NCBI GenBank assembly: GCA_025345505.1
Contig: JANVCC010000270.1
Coordinates: forward strand, 2,834,269-2,898,268
Length of the DNA stretch: 64,000 bases
Direction: 5' to 3'
Origin: Todiramphus chloris collaris
Lineage: Eukaryota; Chordata; Aves; Coraciiformes; Alcedinidae
The position numbers and the translations under genes are program-made. Position 1 is the stretch's first letter, and each line of letters begins with the position of its first letter. The notes under the pieces are model-generated. The model was not told the origin of the DNA, made no database searches, and worked only from the letters and a program-made list of their open reading frames with translations. Shown in pieces: positions 23,401 through 36,320 of the stretch.

Positions 23401-25579
23401 TTGCCATTTCCAAGTTCTTCTGTAGTGATCTAGCAATTCATCAGTGTCAACGACACATGGGAACTCTCATGTTTGTAAAAGCCTGCAAGGGATCCATGTC
23501 CTACATTTCAACAAAAATCACAAAATCACATTTCAAGGTGGTCAAAGTTAGGAAAACATCAGGCAAATAATTGCTAGCCCTTTTCTGAAGTGGATGGTAA
23601 AACATGGAGAAACAGGCAGAAGCAAGAGGTTAGTGGCTGCAACAGAAAGAAGAATGCTCCTTTGAAGGACCCAGACAACCAGAAATGAAGTGTTCTGTTA
23701 GGATGCCAGAAGCATTTAGCTACTGCAGGAGGAGGAGTGGTATGAGAACCTAAGCAGGCAAGTATGTTGGTACATACATGTCACAGAAATTGCACTGGAG
23801 CAGTCATGGAGGGGCTGATGAAGATCTTGGGTGATTCATGGCTTTATCTTCACTGGCCTACATCACGGTGGAGATTTTTCTCCACCCTCTCTCTACGTGT
23901 TCCCACCTGCAGCATAAGAGCAAACACACATATTCTGTGTACTCCAGACTCTCGTTCAGAACCACCTAGATTTTGGAATACTACAGTAGGTGGTCTGATG
24001 TTTATATATGTCAAAGTTGTAGCCTCCAAGGTGGTTCCTACAATTTTTCTTGCTCCTCACTTCGCAGGAGACAGTCTGCATTGTCTCGGGCTGATCAGGC
24101 AGTTTTGGGTAGAAGGTTCAGACTCACATTGTTATGTTGTTTTTCAACTTACCTTGTTCTCCAGAGGATGTGAAGTGCTGACAGTTTAGAGAAGACTGGG
24201 GACAACACCTGTACACGTGAAGTTATTTTACTTTACGCCATGTCCATAATAGTTAGAAACATGTCAGAAAAAGACCCTCTTTTTTACAACTTCCTGATGA
24301 AAAATGCCATTTGGTAGCACAGTCACACATGCTGAGCTTCTTCAGGGTGCAAAACACAGAATGTAGATGACATCCGTTCGTATTCAAAATAAGGACAGTA
24401 ATGAGGAGATTCTTCCCTCTGATCCATCACTGTGATCTGTGCACTGAGTTTCCATCAGTTCCTTGACCTCAGTTGGCTGTTTGCTGATGATCTCACTGGA
24501 ACACTGAATCTTTCTTATCTATCACTTCCTTTGTGCTGCGAAAGTAAAAATGCTGAATATATGCTAAGCACTCAAGTACTCAGATATATTTAATGCCCAG
24601 CAGTTGATTAAGTTGAATAATTGCTACTGTATCCCAGCAAAACCAAAGTCAGGGCGTTAGGAGTTGCTTGTGTTGTGGAAAACAATGTTCAGATTAACTC
24701 TGTAAGGAGCTGCTCCCTGTGATCTTGGGCGTCACTGACACGAATTACAATTTTCCTGATTTCTGGTTGTTAGTTTGGGTTTTCACTTTTTGCCTGTTCT
24801 TAAAGTGGGTGCATGTGTCACGTACTCTTCTTACTCGGAGGATTTTTACTGATTCTGGTTCTTGCAGACAAATCTCTCCTTGAAGACAAGTCAGCCCTTA
24901 TGTTTGAAGTGATGTATATGCCTCTTCATACTATGTAAGGTCATCTGCACTGGGGTTTTCTTATTATTTATTAATTTAATACAGTCCTAATACTAATACA
25001 AATTCTCATGTTTATGCAATAATAGCAAAGTCTTAGAAACTCCTGAGTAGGAAATTTCCTTGAACCTGGCATCACTGGTTACAGAGGGTCAGAGATGTCC
25101 CCAGTCTAGGGATGCTGTTGTATACTTATGTCTCAGAATAAATTACTGAGGGTGACTTTTTCCCCTCCCAAATTTATCTTCTTATGGTCTAATAATCTCA
25201 GTTAATAAAACACCATGTTCTGAAATCTACCTAATTCCCCCCAGGATTTGCACAATGCTGTTTTCTTTTTAACAGACTAATTATTATTATTGTAGACATT
25301 TTATTTACTCCAAAGTGGTTTGGGGATAATTGATTAGGTTGCACCATGTCATGAGAGAACAGATGGCAGGCTAGTCTGTCAGCTCATCCGCAGCGTATGA
25401 GAATGCTAAGAAAATTAAAAGGGAGGGGGGGAAAAAAAAAAAAGGTGAATAGGAAAGGGAGAGAGGAAAGAGCTGTGCTGTGCTAGCCACACAAAAAACT
25501 ACTTGTAGTGGGTGGTCCTTTGGGAAGGTAATCGGAGATCTGCAATATGTCCACTACAATCAACAAAAGGGTACAACGG
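20461..25579. other. Unique noncoding DNA, no gene seen
   Basis: It holds a G/T-biased tract at 20663-20718 and a small AT-rich complex block at about 23260-23350. Around 22090-22450 GC is higher and three plus-strand frames are open at once, which points to composition rather than coding. A 141-codon frame at 23764-24189 has no recognisable domain. A poly-G/poly-A junction lies near 25424-25444. Confidence 0.55.
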
Positions 25580-25830
25580 TTCTCTGCAGGGAATTGGGTA
25601 GGGAAGAACTTGTTTAAATAAAATTGCAGGGTTGTCAGAATGTTAAACTAATTCTCTAATGTTCTGTGCGTTGTCTGGGGAATTGTGGCTTTGCATCATT
25701 TGCTGTACTGAAGGACGGAAAAAATATTTTAATAGAGGTGTTTTTGGAACACGTTAACATGTATTTTAGCTTTGGAAACCCTGTGTTTAATGACAACTAA
25801 AAATGCTATTAGAAAAGCTACACTCTCCTG
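25580..25830. promoter_or_regulatory. Candidate conserved noncoding element
   Basis: A repeat-free AT-rich block with TGTTTAAATAAAATTGCAGG, TTAAACTAATTCTCTAATG, GCTTTGCATCATTTGCTG and CGTTAACATGTATTTTAGC. It resembles enhancer-type conserved sequence with POU-like and homeodomain-like words. No alignment was possible here. Confidence 0.25.
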
Positions 25831-28800
25831 TGTTCTCTCCCTCCATCCCCTCCCACATTTTACATTCCTCTTCATTTAGTAGATTTGTTTATCTCAATAC
25901 AAAGGGAGTTTAGTTTGCTGCTATGCTGATTGGTTGGCACCTGCATTTTTGTGTCCGTGCGTGTGTGTTAATTATTTATCGGTGATGAATTACCCTGGGT
26001 AAAACTGTATGTGGGTTACTTGCATATGGAGGAATGTGAAGTCTTGGACTGGTCTCCCTGTAGCGTTTGTATTTCTGTGTGTGAAAAGGGGGGAAACAGT
26101 AAGGAAATGGCAAGAAGAGAAACACGCCCATCCCAGAGCTCACCAGAAATGTTAAGCCTTATACCTTCAGAAGCCAAAGATCCCAGAGAGATCCAGAAGA
26201 AAGAGATGTCTGTGCAAAGGTTGGTCTTTCTAGAGCTGACTCTCCCTTGCACGTTAGAGGTATTTGTGCCTTTGCAAAGCAGCATGCAGTGTCAGCAAAT
26301 CAAAGGCAAGACTTCAGCACCAGCCTTCCTCTGAGCACAAGCTGGGGAGCATCTGACTCCCGGTCAGCGGTCACTCCAATGGTGGCTGCATCAGCTGGAG
26401 GGCTGAGCCCAGCAGGACTCTCCTCTTCCCCAGTTCAGCCCATTTTCTTCCAGTCAGTCACCAAAGGATCTGCTACAGAGCTCACACAGATCAGCAGGGA
26501 GGAAGACCCCTCTCGCTGTGCGCTTTCTCTTGTCTCGTGTGTGAGGACAGGAGAAAATATTTACAGCACTGTTACAGGAGCTCTTGTTAGGCAGGACTAC
26601 AAACTTAGATTTACGAGAACCTCCCTCCTATGCATGACTGCAGTGCTTTTAGGGTTTCTTGCTCTGAAAACCTTACAATCCTGGAAGGAAAGGAAGTCAC
26701 AGGGTTTTGTCATTAAATGCAGAACGGGACAGGATTAAACCTTTGCAATCAAAAAGTTTTAGCTTGTCTTGCAGTGTATTGCCTCAATAATCAGCCCAGA
26801 AACCTTTCCTTCCATTATGTGTATAACTTGTGCTTTCATTGAAGTAATTCCAGTCAAAAGCACGAGTTATGTTTTACTTTTGTGAGGCATTCAGTTAGAT
26901 CTTCTCTCACGAGGAACTGTGAACTGGCAAAGTCCCGCTGCTGACTTTTCCGGGTGTGCGGAGCTTGCCACACATCTGGAACAGCTGTCATACAGTGAAT
27001 GGCTCTGCAGCTGTCTGCACATCTTCCCCGGTGCTGAGCAGCTCCAGAAAGATCTGCCCTCATCACCTCCACAAACCTCTTCTGTTCAGTGGAAGGAACT
27101 GGCCCGAGTTTGATCACCGTGTCAGCATTTGGAGCTTCCTCTCTGTCAAAAGTTGTCAGTGAGGATTAGTTCTTATTGGATGGCGAGAGAAGGATTAATT
27201 ACACTGACCACAGATGAGCACGGTGCAAGGAATGTCGGTAAACTCCCCACACAGTTCTCGAAAAGTACTTTAATTATTGCCTGCATAAATTTCTATTCCA
27301 GTTTTCGGACTCCCTTAAGCAGAGACTACCAACTGTCCTAAATTGCTTGGTGGTTTGTTGAGGTGGAAATGTATCCTCTGTGGACTAAACTCATTACTGG
27401 GAGGTTTATTAGCGAGAAGGTAGTGTAAGTCCATTAATAAATGAGGAGTGAGGCAAAATCAATTATGATTTTAATATGACTGAACCACTAAGCTGCTTTT
27501 TTTTTTTTTTTAATCTATCATTTAAAGGGAAATAAAAGAGTATGGGCAATTAAAAAGCAGTGAAGACCATAGCTGGTGTGGTTATTGATAAACACAGGTA
27601 TGAAAATACCTGAGAAAATTAAATGCGCGAATCAGCCGGGCACAGCGATGTGAGTTCCCTCATCTTAATGACCCGTGTGAGGTAGAGGTGGGGAGTGGAT
27701 GAAAAGGATTTCAGCACCATCAAGAAACCCAGCTGCCCAGTTTCAGCCAGGTCCTGCTCCATTATCTTGCACATCCAGTGATTTCTTCCCACTGGGAATT
27801 TTTGTAAGCCTCTGTTTGTCATTCCCAGTTGATGCTGAGCGAAGGCTCCTGGCTGTATTTTTGTACCTTCCAAACGTGATAGTTTAATAGGAGATGTCAG
27901 GTATCTTTTTTCTTTATTTAATTGCTTCAAAGCCTTTGTGGTTTTATAGAGTGAAGAACTTTTTGGGTTTTTTTAATGGAATATTTTTTGTGCACTCTTT
28001 CAAACTATTTTTCACTCACTCCCCGGTACTGGAAGACTATTGGTGTGTATTAATAGAAGTATCTCATTAATAGCTATCATTTAATTTGTTCTATCCATGC
28101 CATGGTTGGATTCCTGGGCTGGTTTGGAGAACACACTTGATTACACGAGGATTTGATCCAGTGCTCCCATGTACAAGGGAGAAACTCCCGTTCTTTTCAG
28201 TCAGCAGGGGTCAGGATTGCAAAATTCTGCTGGGCTTGAAGAACAGACATCTAGGCATCTTCTTGTGTCAATTTTAGGAAGATCATTGTAATGCTGCAAA
28301 TGACAATGTTTCTCTGATTTTCATCAGTTCTTGTTGCTTTCTTAGAAGGTCTACTTGAACCTCAGAGTAAGGTTTTGCCTTTTAGGTCTATGCTTTGAGA
28401 TGAGGAAATGGGGATTGTTGACATTCTTGATGGCTTTATAAGGAATTGTGAACAGCTGTAATTAATGGGATGACATGCTATATTAATTTACTCTACCTTA
28501 AGTATTAGAAGGACATTTTCTTCGTCCTGGTTGAATGATTTAGTTAAACTGGTTCAAATGTTTATGTTCTTGCTGTAATGTTTTGATAAATATTTAGTTT
28601 AAAAGATTACTTCCTGGAACAATTTCTACTAATGGTAGCATGAACATTTGCTAAAAGTATATGTAACATATACGGCTAAACAGCATCTGTTAAAAAAACA
28701 TTTCTGCTGCTGGTTTAGGTAGAACAGAACCAATTCTGCTCAGTGAATTCACCTCTCAGCTCAGGCTGCTCAGTCCCTGCCCTGTCTGGAGTGACGGGCA

Positions 28801-29248
28801 GATTGTCGTCCCTGCTTCTCGCAGTGATGATGCTCCATGCTCAGAGTCACTGCCAGGGACTGGTTTGTGCAGAAAGGCTCTTGTTATCCTGGCTCCTGTG
28901 CAGACCAAGGTCACTGCTCGAGCCTGTGGGCCAGGGGACCCCAAACCAGCCAGTGAGGATCCCAGCCCAGGGACACTGTGTGCAGGGTAAAGCTGAGGGG
29001 GCATCAGGGCCAAGCCTCTTCTCCTCAGACACTGGCCATTGAAGGATTCACATATATCCTTCTTTCAGTTTGTTTTAAAACACATAAAGAACCTGAAATG
29101 CATTTGGGTATCAAAAAGAACACAGAGATGGAGATTCCTCTGAGTGGGACACAGTTTCTTGGCCTCCATCACCTAGATGAGCTAGTGGAGCTGAGACTAG
29201 AGGAGAAGAGGTAATGCAAAGAGCCAAACCATTCCTGCAATGGATAGA
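25831..29248. other. Unique noncoding DNA, no gene seen
   Basis: A 163-codon frame at 26247-26738 has a hydrophobic patch (CMTAVLLGFLALKTL) but no family match and no clear splice context. About 27360-27480 is a complex AT-rich block with repeated TTATTAG/TTAATAA cores. Around 28740-29040 the sequence is GC-richer, with overlapping open frames on both strands. No transposon is recognised. Confidence 0.5.
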
Positions 29249-29300
29249 AGATCATTTGTATTCAGACTCCAAGAGGAGATCATTTTTATTCAGACTCCAA
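29249..29300. repeat. Tandem duplication, 28-bp period
   Basis: AGATCATTTGTATTCAGACT plus CCAA (29249-29272) is repeated at 29277-29300 with one change, separated by GAGG. The high identity suggests a recent replication-slippage duplication in unique DNA. Confidence 0.93.
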
Positions 29301-32300
29301 AATACTTTATTGTTATCCTAAATGATTGCAGTGTGTATAGGAATCAGCGTACTCATTACGGAAGAATAATTCTTCTCGAGAAAGAAGCACAACTGCTGTT
29401 GAATGGAGCATGACCTTGCAAAAACTGCTGAAATCTCTCTTACATTTATTCAAACACCAGTCACTAAATTAACCTCTGTGGTAACTAAGATGAGGTCAAT
29501 GGAGTTGTTATCTCAAGGATAAATTTCCATAATAATTTTTCCAGGTATTGACCAAGCATTCCATATTTTTAAAAGAGGACACAACAAATTAATTAGCAAC
29601 AACTTTGAACATACTAGAAAAGAAAGAAAAACAGAAAAAAAATGTTGAGTATTTTTTCTTTTCTCTCCATAAACACCTCATCTGTATTGAGGTCTATAGT
29701 ATGTAACGTGCTATATACATACATGTGCGGTCACTTCAGTGTGCAGCTTTCATTTTGCCTGTGCAAAAGAGGTAACAGGAATTTTTATATCTTATGCTGT
29801 CTCGACACCTTCTGAAATTCAGCCTTAAATTTGATAGATTTCTTTCCTGAGTTTAGGGTCTTTGATAACCTGTTGACTTAGGTGTTTATGTCTCTTTTCT
29901 TGTCTGCTGCTCCCCTCTGAGAATTGTTCAAGTAAATGTATTCTAGAAACTTTGCTGAGGTGACCTATAAATTACTATTGGTCAGGCTGGCAAGTGATTT
30001 CAGCCACTATTGTCTTCTAATTCCAGCTGTCCAGGTCCTACCTGGAATGTCAGAATATCCTCTGCAACCACAAACCTGATGATAGGTGATCTCCGTGCCT
30101 CTTGGAGACAGACTGTAACACGGGGCAGGACTGCAGGTTTAAGTTTAAAAGGAGCATTGTTAATCTTGGGATAACTTTATTTATGGCCTTTTTTTACAGA
30201 GGTTTTTCTGGTGGGTGATTACAGCATCAGAACCTGCTCTGAGGCTAGGTCCCTTTCAGGGCTCTAAAGAAACTCACCACTGAATGAAAATCATTTCAGG
30301 AACAATTAGAGAAAAGGTCAGCATAAATTCTTCCTGTATCCACAGCATTAGCATCACCCAAGTGTCTCTTGCTTACAGTACGTTGTGACAAAGTAAAAGC
30401 TATTTCAGCTGTTATGTTGTGATGGCTGTTATTTATGGAACATAAAAGGATACTGAAATACAGAAGGGTTTGAAAAGACCAGGGTAAGATCAGATAAAAA
30501 AAAAAATGGAGAGAGAAACAGGCATCTTGGGATGGTAACTACCCTGCCATGTACTGACAGGGAGGTTGTATATTTTTAGAATATACTGAAAGGAATGGTG
30601 CTTTTACTTAGGTTTTTATGGTTTACCATGAGATGCAATTTTCTGGCCTTATATGCAGTTGTAACAAAAGTCAGAGAGATTTTATGATAGCTGCCAGAGT
30701 TCATAAATGATGGCATACACTAAAATATTTATAGAACTGTAAAATCTTGATTTCTCTCTGGTTTAGCAGATGGGGTCCTAAAACTGGTTCCCAGATTGTC
30801 ACATTTCTTTACCCTTTGATGACAAAGAAGCCTGTTACCACTTCTTTTTCCCCCCCTTCTCTGGAAAGCAAGTTCACTAGTGTAATCAAGTTCACACTTC
30901 TAGCCAATTCTACACACCAGGATCTCATGAATTAAGATGTGTCAGCCCTATCAGATTTATAATTATTCAAGGCTTATCATGAAACACCAGGATCTGAGCA
31001 GCATTGTCATCTCCCTGACCAATGGCTGTGGACTCATGTCAGTATAATTGCTCACCTATATACTAGTGAAAATCTGCTTCCTGCTCATCGTGCTGCATCC
31101 ACACAGCACAGGCCAATGCTGCTTGTACAGCAGACTTGGTGATCTTAGATGCTGCTTGGCACAGAGCAGCAGAAGAGCAGAGCTATTTGTTTCTCTTCAG
31201 GATGTTTTGTGGTCCTCAAAGAAAATGGATCCCTCTAGCACTGCTAAACTCAGCTGTACTCGGAGATTAAAATTGATGGTTGGCGGTAGCAGAAGCAGAA
31301 TAAATAGTCTGTAAAGCAGCATTTTTCAGTTGCTGACCAGGTTTTACTCTGCATTAAAAGCCTTTCCATTAAAGCTGAAGATGCAGAAGAAGAGAAAGCA
31401 CCAAGTCATGTAACCATCCTTTCTCTATTGTATTTTCCTGAGAAAGTTTCTTGATTTCAGTAGGTAATCAAGGAATGAACATGCAGTACCTGCATTTCCA
31501 TTTGCTAAGCTATATCTTATATTCACATTTTGTTAAAATAATTGTCTAAATATGTATAAGCTAGAGAAGCAAAGCAGGCCTTGGGGTCCCCATTCTTCTG
31601 TCAACCATCCAGACAAACTGGAAATACCTCCAGTGCCGAGACTTAGTGCATCAGGCAAGATACAAATTAGCAAAACAAAGAATCAAGAAAAGAGGGTCAA
31701 TGGAAGGAAGAAGGGTCCTGTAAAATAATTTTTAGAAGCCCAAGTGGTCTCAATTTATTGTCCTTTCTTTCTATTTAAAAGAAATACCAAAAATCTTCAC
31801 ACCCCCAAAAAACAATGAACCTAAATGCATTTTAATTTTGGTAGTGTGCTTTTGTTTCTTGTTAATTAGTAGTACCTGCTGGCATTATGCCCACAGAGGT
31901 GGAAGACACATATCAGACTGCCAAGGCAAACTGCAGCGAGTCTGAATATCCCACTTCAGAGTCAGGTCTTCTCCTGAGAGATCCCAGCACAAAGCACAGC
32001 TTCACCAACAGAGCCAAATCCATTTATGCCATCTGAGAGTGTGGTCAAGGAAAGGGGCAGCTTTCTTGTGGGATTTCCTTAGAATGTGTTTTTTTTAAGC
32101 TACAGAAGAGGCTTTATTTCTTATCACACAATTCCTTTTCTTTTTGGTTCTTTCTTATGTTATTTTTTTTTCCTAACAGAACAAATAAATGACAAATAAA
32201 AAGAGTGAGCAACGGAAACACAGAAGTTAAAAGTATCTCTTATTCAGACTCTGTAGGCAGAGTTTTTATGCAAACTGCAGTGATTAGTGTTTTATTTTAC

Positions 32301-34789
32301 ATAGGAAATCTTTATTTCTTCAATAAAGTGACTCTCAAAAAGGTGGTATTTGCTTTCTCTCTCTTTCTCCTCCACTCTTTTTACACGTTCCCCTAGAACA
32401 TTTTGTCCAAGTACATCCCAACATTTTTTAAATAGATAGAATAACAACCATAAATAACAATATCTCTTTCTCTCTCTCTCACTCTTTTTTTTTTTTTTTT
32501 TTTAATAGCATTTGGGAGAAGTATCTTAGCAAGTATTTATACGTTTGGTTTATTTGTGTGGATATGAGAATTGCTTTAACCAGCTGGCCTTCTTCTAGGC
32601 ATTGTCTTGCTTTGGTTTTAAGTGAGTGCTGGGAGATGATGTTATTTGCATCCGAAACAAAGACAGCATATTGCTGGATCTTCTGCAGGTTGCCTCACCA
32701 GCTCCTTTTGTGATTTCAGGTCAGACATGAAATCCTAATAGGGTATTGAGGAAAGACTCCGCTGGAGATTTGTTGGAGGCTGCCTGGGAGATGGAGACCT
32801 ATCTGACTTGGGCTTGCTGGTGAGTTTGATCTGGTAGGAAACACTTGATGCTGTCAAGTTCGTTTCTGTTCACCTTTGTTCTCTTTTGGAAGCAGAAGAA
32901 TATTAGCTGATAGGCAGGGTTTCATCTGTTGCACAGAACATGCAGAGCTGTGTGTTTCTTCTGAAAGAGCCACGTGACCGCATGAGAACCTGGAATCTGT
33001 TCTTGCTGGAAGGGAATGAGGAAGTATGAATTGACTAGTGTGCGTTTTGGTTCCTTTGCTGTGGCTCTAGGTTGATGCTCTTACTGTGTGCTGGAATAAA
33101 TCGTGTTCTTTTCATAACAAATTTGTAGGTGGTGAGAGGTGAAACATGATGGTGGGCTTGTTTGGAATAAATGCACAAACCCCTGCAGAGTGGGTCACGG
33201 GCTTCACAAGTTAGTCACAAAGTGTCGTTAGATTTGATGGGTGACACTTTGGTCCCAGTGAGAGTTTTATCATTGAGCTAGGTTTTCCTATTTGGGCTTT
33301 AAGGCAAGGAGAGTAAGTACGCTGTCATTTACTCAGTTTGCAGAATTCCTTATTTGGAGCAATGTTTTTTGATATCTTGGACTATTCACCTATTTTGTTC
33401 AGCATCTCAGAACGCCCAGGTTCTGTCTGGGAATGCATGTAGCCAGTGACTTCAGAGGTACCCACAGGAGGGGAAAAAAAATTTGTCCTTATGTGCTCAC
33501 CTTGTCACTGATTCAATAACATCCCTGTACACTTTTATTTTGGACATGACCAGAGGTGAAGTAATTACATTCCTACCTGCAATGAGGTGAAGCCCTCATG
33601 CTCAGTCTAACAGGAAATGAATTTCATAGACAGAAACATCTCTGATTATTCCAACCCCTTTTGTGTAGTTCAGCAAATCTATTCTTTTGCTGGAAGTAGA
33701 GCCCTTTCTTTGCCAATATTTCCCATCCCTCCCCGCGGACAGCGCGTGGTTGGTAAATCAACACAATTATTATTCTATTCCAGAAGACGTACGGTGATTT
33801 ACATTTATATGCCAATGTTTTCTTCCTCGTTGCCCCAGCAAGAGCTGGGAAATGATTTATAAGGATGCAGAAGTGCTGGCACAGATGTTATATGGCCTCA
33901 GCATGTTCACATTGCACAGCGTGGCAGACTATTCTGGAAGCGTCGACGCAGAGGTGGAGCGGGAGGCAGCGCGTGTGCCAGCGATACCTTCCAGCTCCGG
34001 CACGGGGCAAACCCTGGCCCTGCTGCTGGCAAATGTGTTTGGCATCCATCTTCCTAACAGGTCATTTCTACCCGTTGCACTTCGGGGAGGAGGGTTGTTT
34101 GGTTCTTGTAATTAGTTGCTTCTGTTGAATTCCTAATGGACTTGCGGATCGTAAAAGCCTTTCTGTTGTGGAGCAGTTGGCAGCTTTCTTTTACGGATTT
34201 ACTTCCCCCCTCCCCTGCCCACCACCCCGTAGAGGAGGCTGAGTGGATGCACAGGAGAAAAACATACTTTGTAATGGAAACCACCTTTCTCCTTCTTCAG
34301 AGAGGCTGGTGTTACTGGGAAGTTTGCTTTTCGCTCTGAAGTATTATCAGAGCAACTGAAGACCTCCAAAGCATTTAAATCCACATTTCAAAGACATTCA
34401 GGAAGAAGAATCCATTGGAGGGTCAGGGTCAGATGGTGAGCACTGTATTCCCTCCAAGAGATTCAACTTGAGTAGCTTGGAGATATTTCATGTTTCATGA
34501 TGTAGTGAAGGGTGGGAGCCCACCTGGTCAAGCTGGTGCAGTACTGATCCAAGCACCTCTTTCTAAGCATTGCCTTTTCATAAACCTTGAATGTCTGATG
34601 CTGAAAAGGGCTGGCTGCTGGGTACAGGTAGGAATCCTGCCACTTCTCCTCAAATGCTGCTACTGTTCCTCATTTCACCTGGTCTCTATAAGAAAGTCTG
34701 ATGTGAGTTGCTATTTGATATTCCTTTCAAGCATTTCCCAGGGCTGTGAAACCTAAATGAGATCTCTGTGCAAAATCATTTGGGTCTCT
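29301..34789. other. Unique noncoding DNA with a few simple repeats
   Basis: It holds a CT microsatellite at about 32463-32482 running into a poly-T tract (32485-32503). A small CpG-dense patch at about 33935-34010 (GTCGACGCAGAGG, GGCAGCGCGTGTG) has about nine CpGs in 80 bases. The rest is unique AT-leaning sequence. Open frames are all under 90 codons and none is recognised. Confidence 0.55.
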
Positions 34790-35013
34790 GTCTCTGGGGG
34801 TGTTCAGCCTGGAGAAGAGAAGGCTCCAGGGAGACTTTATTGTGGCCTTTCCATACTTAAAGTGGGGCTAGGAGAAAGATGGGGACAGGATGTTTTTTGC
34901 AGCACCTGTTGCAACAGGACAAGGGGTGATGGTTTTAAACTGAAAGAGGAAGATTTAAACTAGAGAGAAGGAAGAAATTTTTTATGCTGAGGCTGGTGAA
35001 ACACTGGCCCAGG
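34790..35013 (+). mobile_element. CR1 LINE fragment, 3' region without tail
   Basis: Clear CR1 order: TGTTCAGCCTGGAGAAGAGA, AGGCTCCAGGGAGAC, TTATTGTGGCCTTTCCATAC, AAAGATGGGGACAGGATG, GGACAAGGGGTGATGGTTTT, then GGTGAAACACTGGCCCAGG. It stops before the 3'-terminal boxes, so the last 130 or so bases of a usual copy are missing. It is the same part of CR1 as 62790-63030 but less GC-rich, and so probably another subfamily. Confidence 0.95.
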
Positions 35014-35594
35014 TTTGAGTTTTGAGAATGGTGAGTAGCAGCCTATTTTGGCCAAAATTACCAGCAAGTAGAAAGAGAGAAACAGCCCCCAGCTTAGTTG
35101 TACCAGCAGAAGTACACGTGGTTAAAAAGATGAACCTGCTCCTTGCTGGACGAGACGATTAAAAAAACATTTGTCGCAGGACATAAATCAAGGCAAAATG
35201 TTCCTGCTATTAGGAGAATAAACAAATAAATAGAACTAAGCAAAGTTCTGTAATCTCCTGGTTTGAGGAACATGGATATAAACCTGAGGAGATTAGTCAT
35301 CTGTGGGTGACAAAAAACAATGGCCTGGATTTGGGGGGGAACGTATTGTTGGAGAAATTGCTTTAATGCACCAGCTCCATCCGGGGCTCGGCAGAGTGGG
35401 TTCCAGGAGTGCCCATGAATGGCTCAGGGCTTAAGTCATTTGGCAGAGGAGTGGTAGGCGATGAGGAGGAAACCAGAGGAAAGGGAATTATACCTTAGTC
35501 GTGGACATTTTGCTCTACTCTGCTCAGAGCCAAACTTCTGTAAATGTCAGATTTTGTGGCTGTAAACTTAGGGAAGAACTTGGGCCCCCCTGTA
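35014..35594. other. Unique noncoding DNA, no gene seen
   Basis: Mixed unique sequence with no recognised gene, RNA or transposon. It leads directly into the 54-bp tandem duplication. Confidence 0.55.
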
Positions 35595-35702
35595 GATGAA
35601 ATTAAATATCGGAATAAAGCTAGGCTCATATCTGGGGCAAATCCCCTAGACGAAATTAAATATTGGAACAAAGATGGGCTCATATCTGGGGCAAATCCCC
35701 TC
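35595..35702. repeat. Tandem duplication, two 54-bp copies
   Basis: The unit at 35595-35648 is repeated at 35649-35702 with about seven changes. The shared core GGCTCATATCTGGGGCAAAT is unchanged. The period is a multiple of three, so the minus-strand frame over 35495-35749 shows an 18-residue repeat (RGFAPDMS...). Nothing else supports translation. Divergence between copies indicates an older event than the 38-bp duplication at 42001. Confidence 0.95.
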
Positions 35703-36089
35703 GTTTTCCACTGTGCACAGTCCCGTTGCAGGTGGTAGATTGCGCTCACTTACACCAGGACTAATGTTTTCTTTTCGACGGCTGCGAGCACCGAGCAAAA
35801 CAGGCTTTAGTGGCTCCCTGTAGTAGTAAACAACCTCCCTGTGGGTCCTCTAAAACACCCCAACTCCTTCCTTCAGCACTGAGATCTCTCCAAACGCTTC
35901 GTTCATAAACAACCCAAGCATTTTAACACGCTTTCCTCCTTCTCCCAGGGGGTGATCTTGGCTTGTGTTCTCTCCCTTTATTACAGCTTTAATCTTACGA
36001 TGTGAACAGGGACTTGTTTACATTTTTATTTTTAAGGCCTTTTTTTTTTTTTCTCCTGTGTGTGTGTGAGCACACGCACTAAAGATCTC
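35703..36089. other. Unique noncoding DNA, no gene seen
   Basis: Mixed sequence with a poly-T and TG-rich stretch at about 36038-36070. No gene or mobile element is recognised. Confidence 0.5.
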
Positions 36090-36320
36090 AATTGACAGAT
36101 GCCTTTTTGTAGGCCTGAAATGACATATCTAAGTTTTACTGCCTTCTTCTCGGTATTTGCATTTTTAATTACTTGCATCATATTTTATTAGTGTGTTACC
36201 TGATGAGGAATTCCAGCTAATTAATTTCACCTGGAATTATACGCTGGTACACGAACAATTATAGTTGGCCATTTGTGGAGAGCAGCTGTGTATTAGGAAT
36301 AGCTGATCCCATCTGAAAGA
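36090..36320. promoter_or_regulatory. Candidate conserved noncoding element with POU octamer and homeodomain cores
   Basis: A perfect octamer ATTTGCAT at 36155-36162 is followed after two bases by TTAATTA (36165-36171). Downstream, AATTCCAG (36209-36216) and CTGGAATT (36231-36238) form an inverted pair around CTAATTAATTTCAC. The octamer binds POU-family factors and TAATTA binds homeodomain factors. The tight arrangement in repeat-free DNA suggests an enhancer; no alignment confirms it. Confidence 0.35.

Noticed and set aside
26247-26738. 163-codon frame with a hydrophobic segment
   Set aside because: One hydrophobic patch is not enough for a membrane-protein call, and no family, splice or conservation evidence is available.
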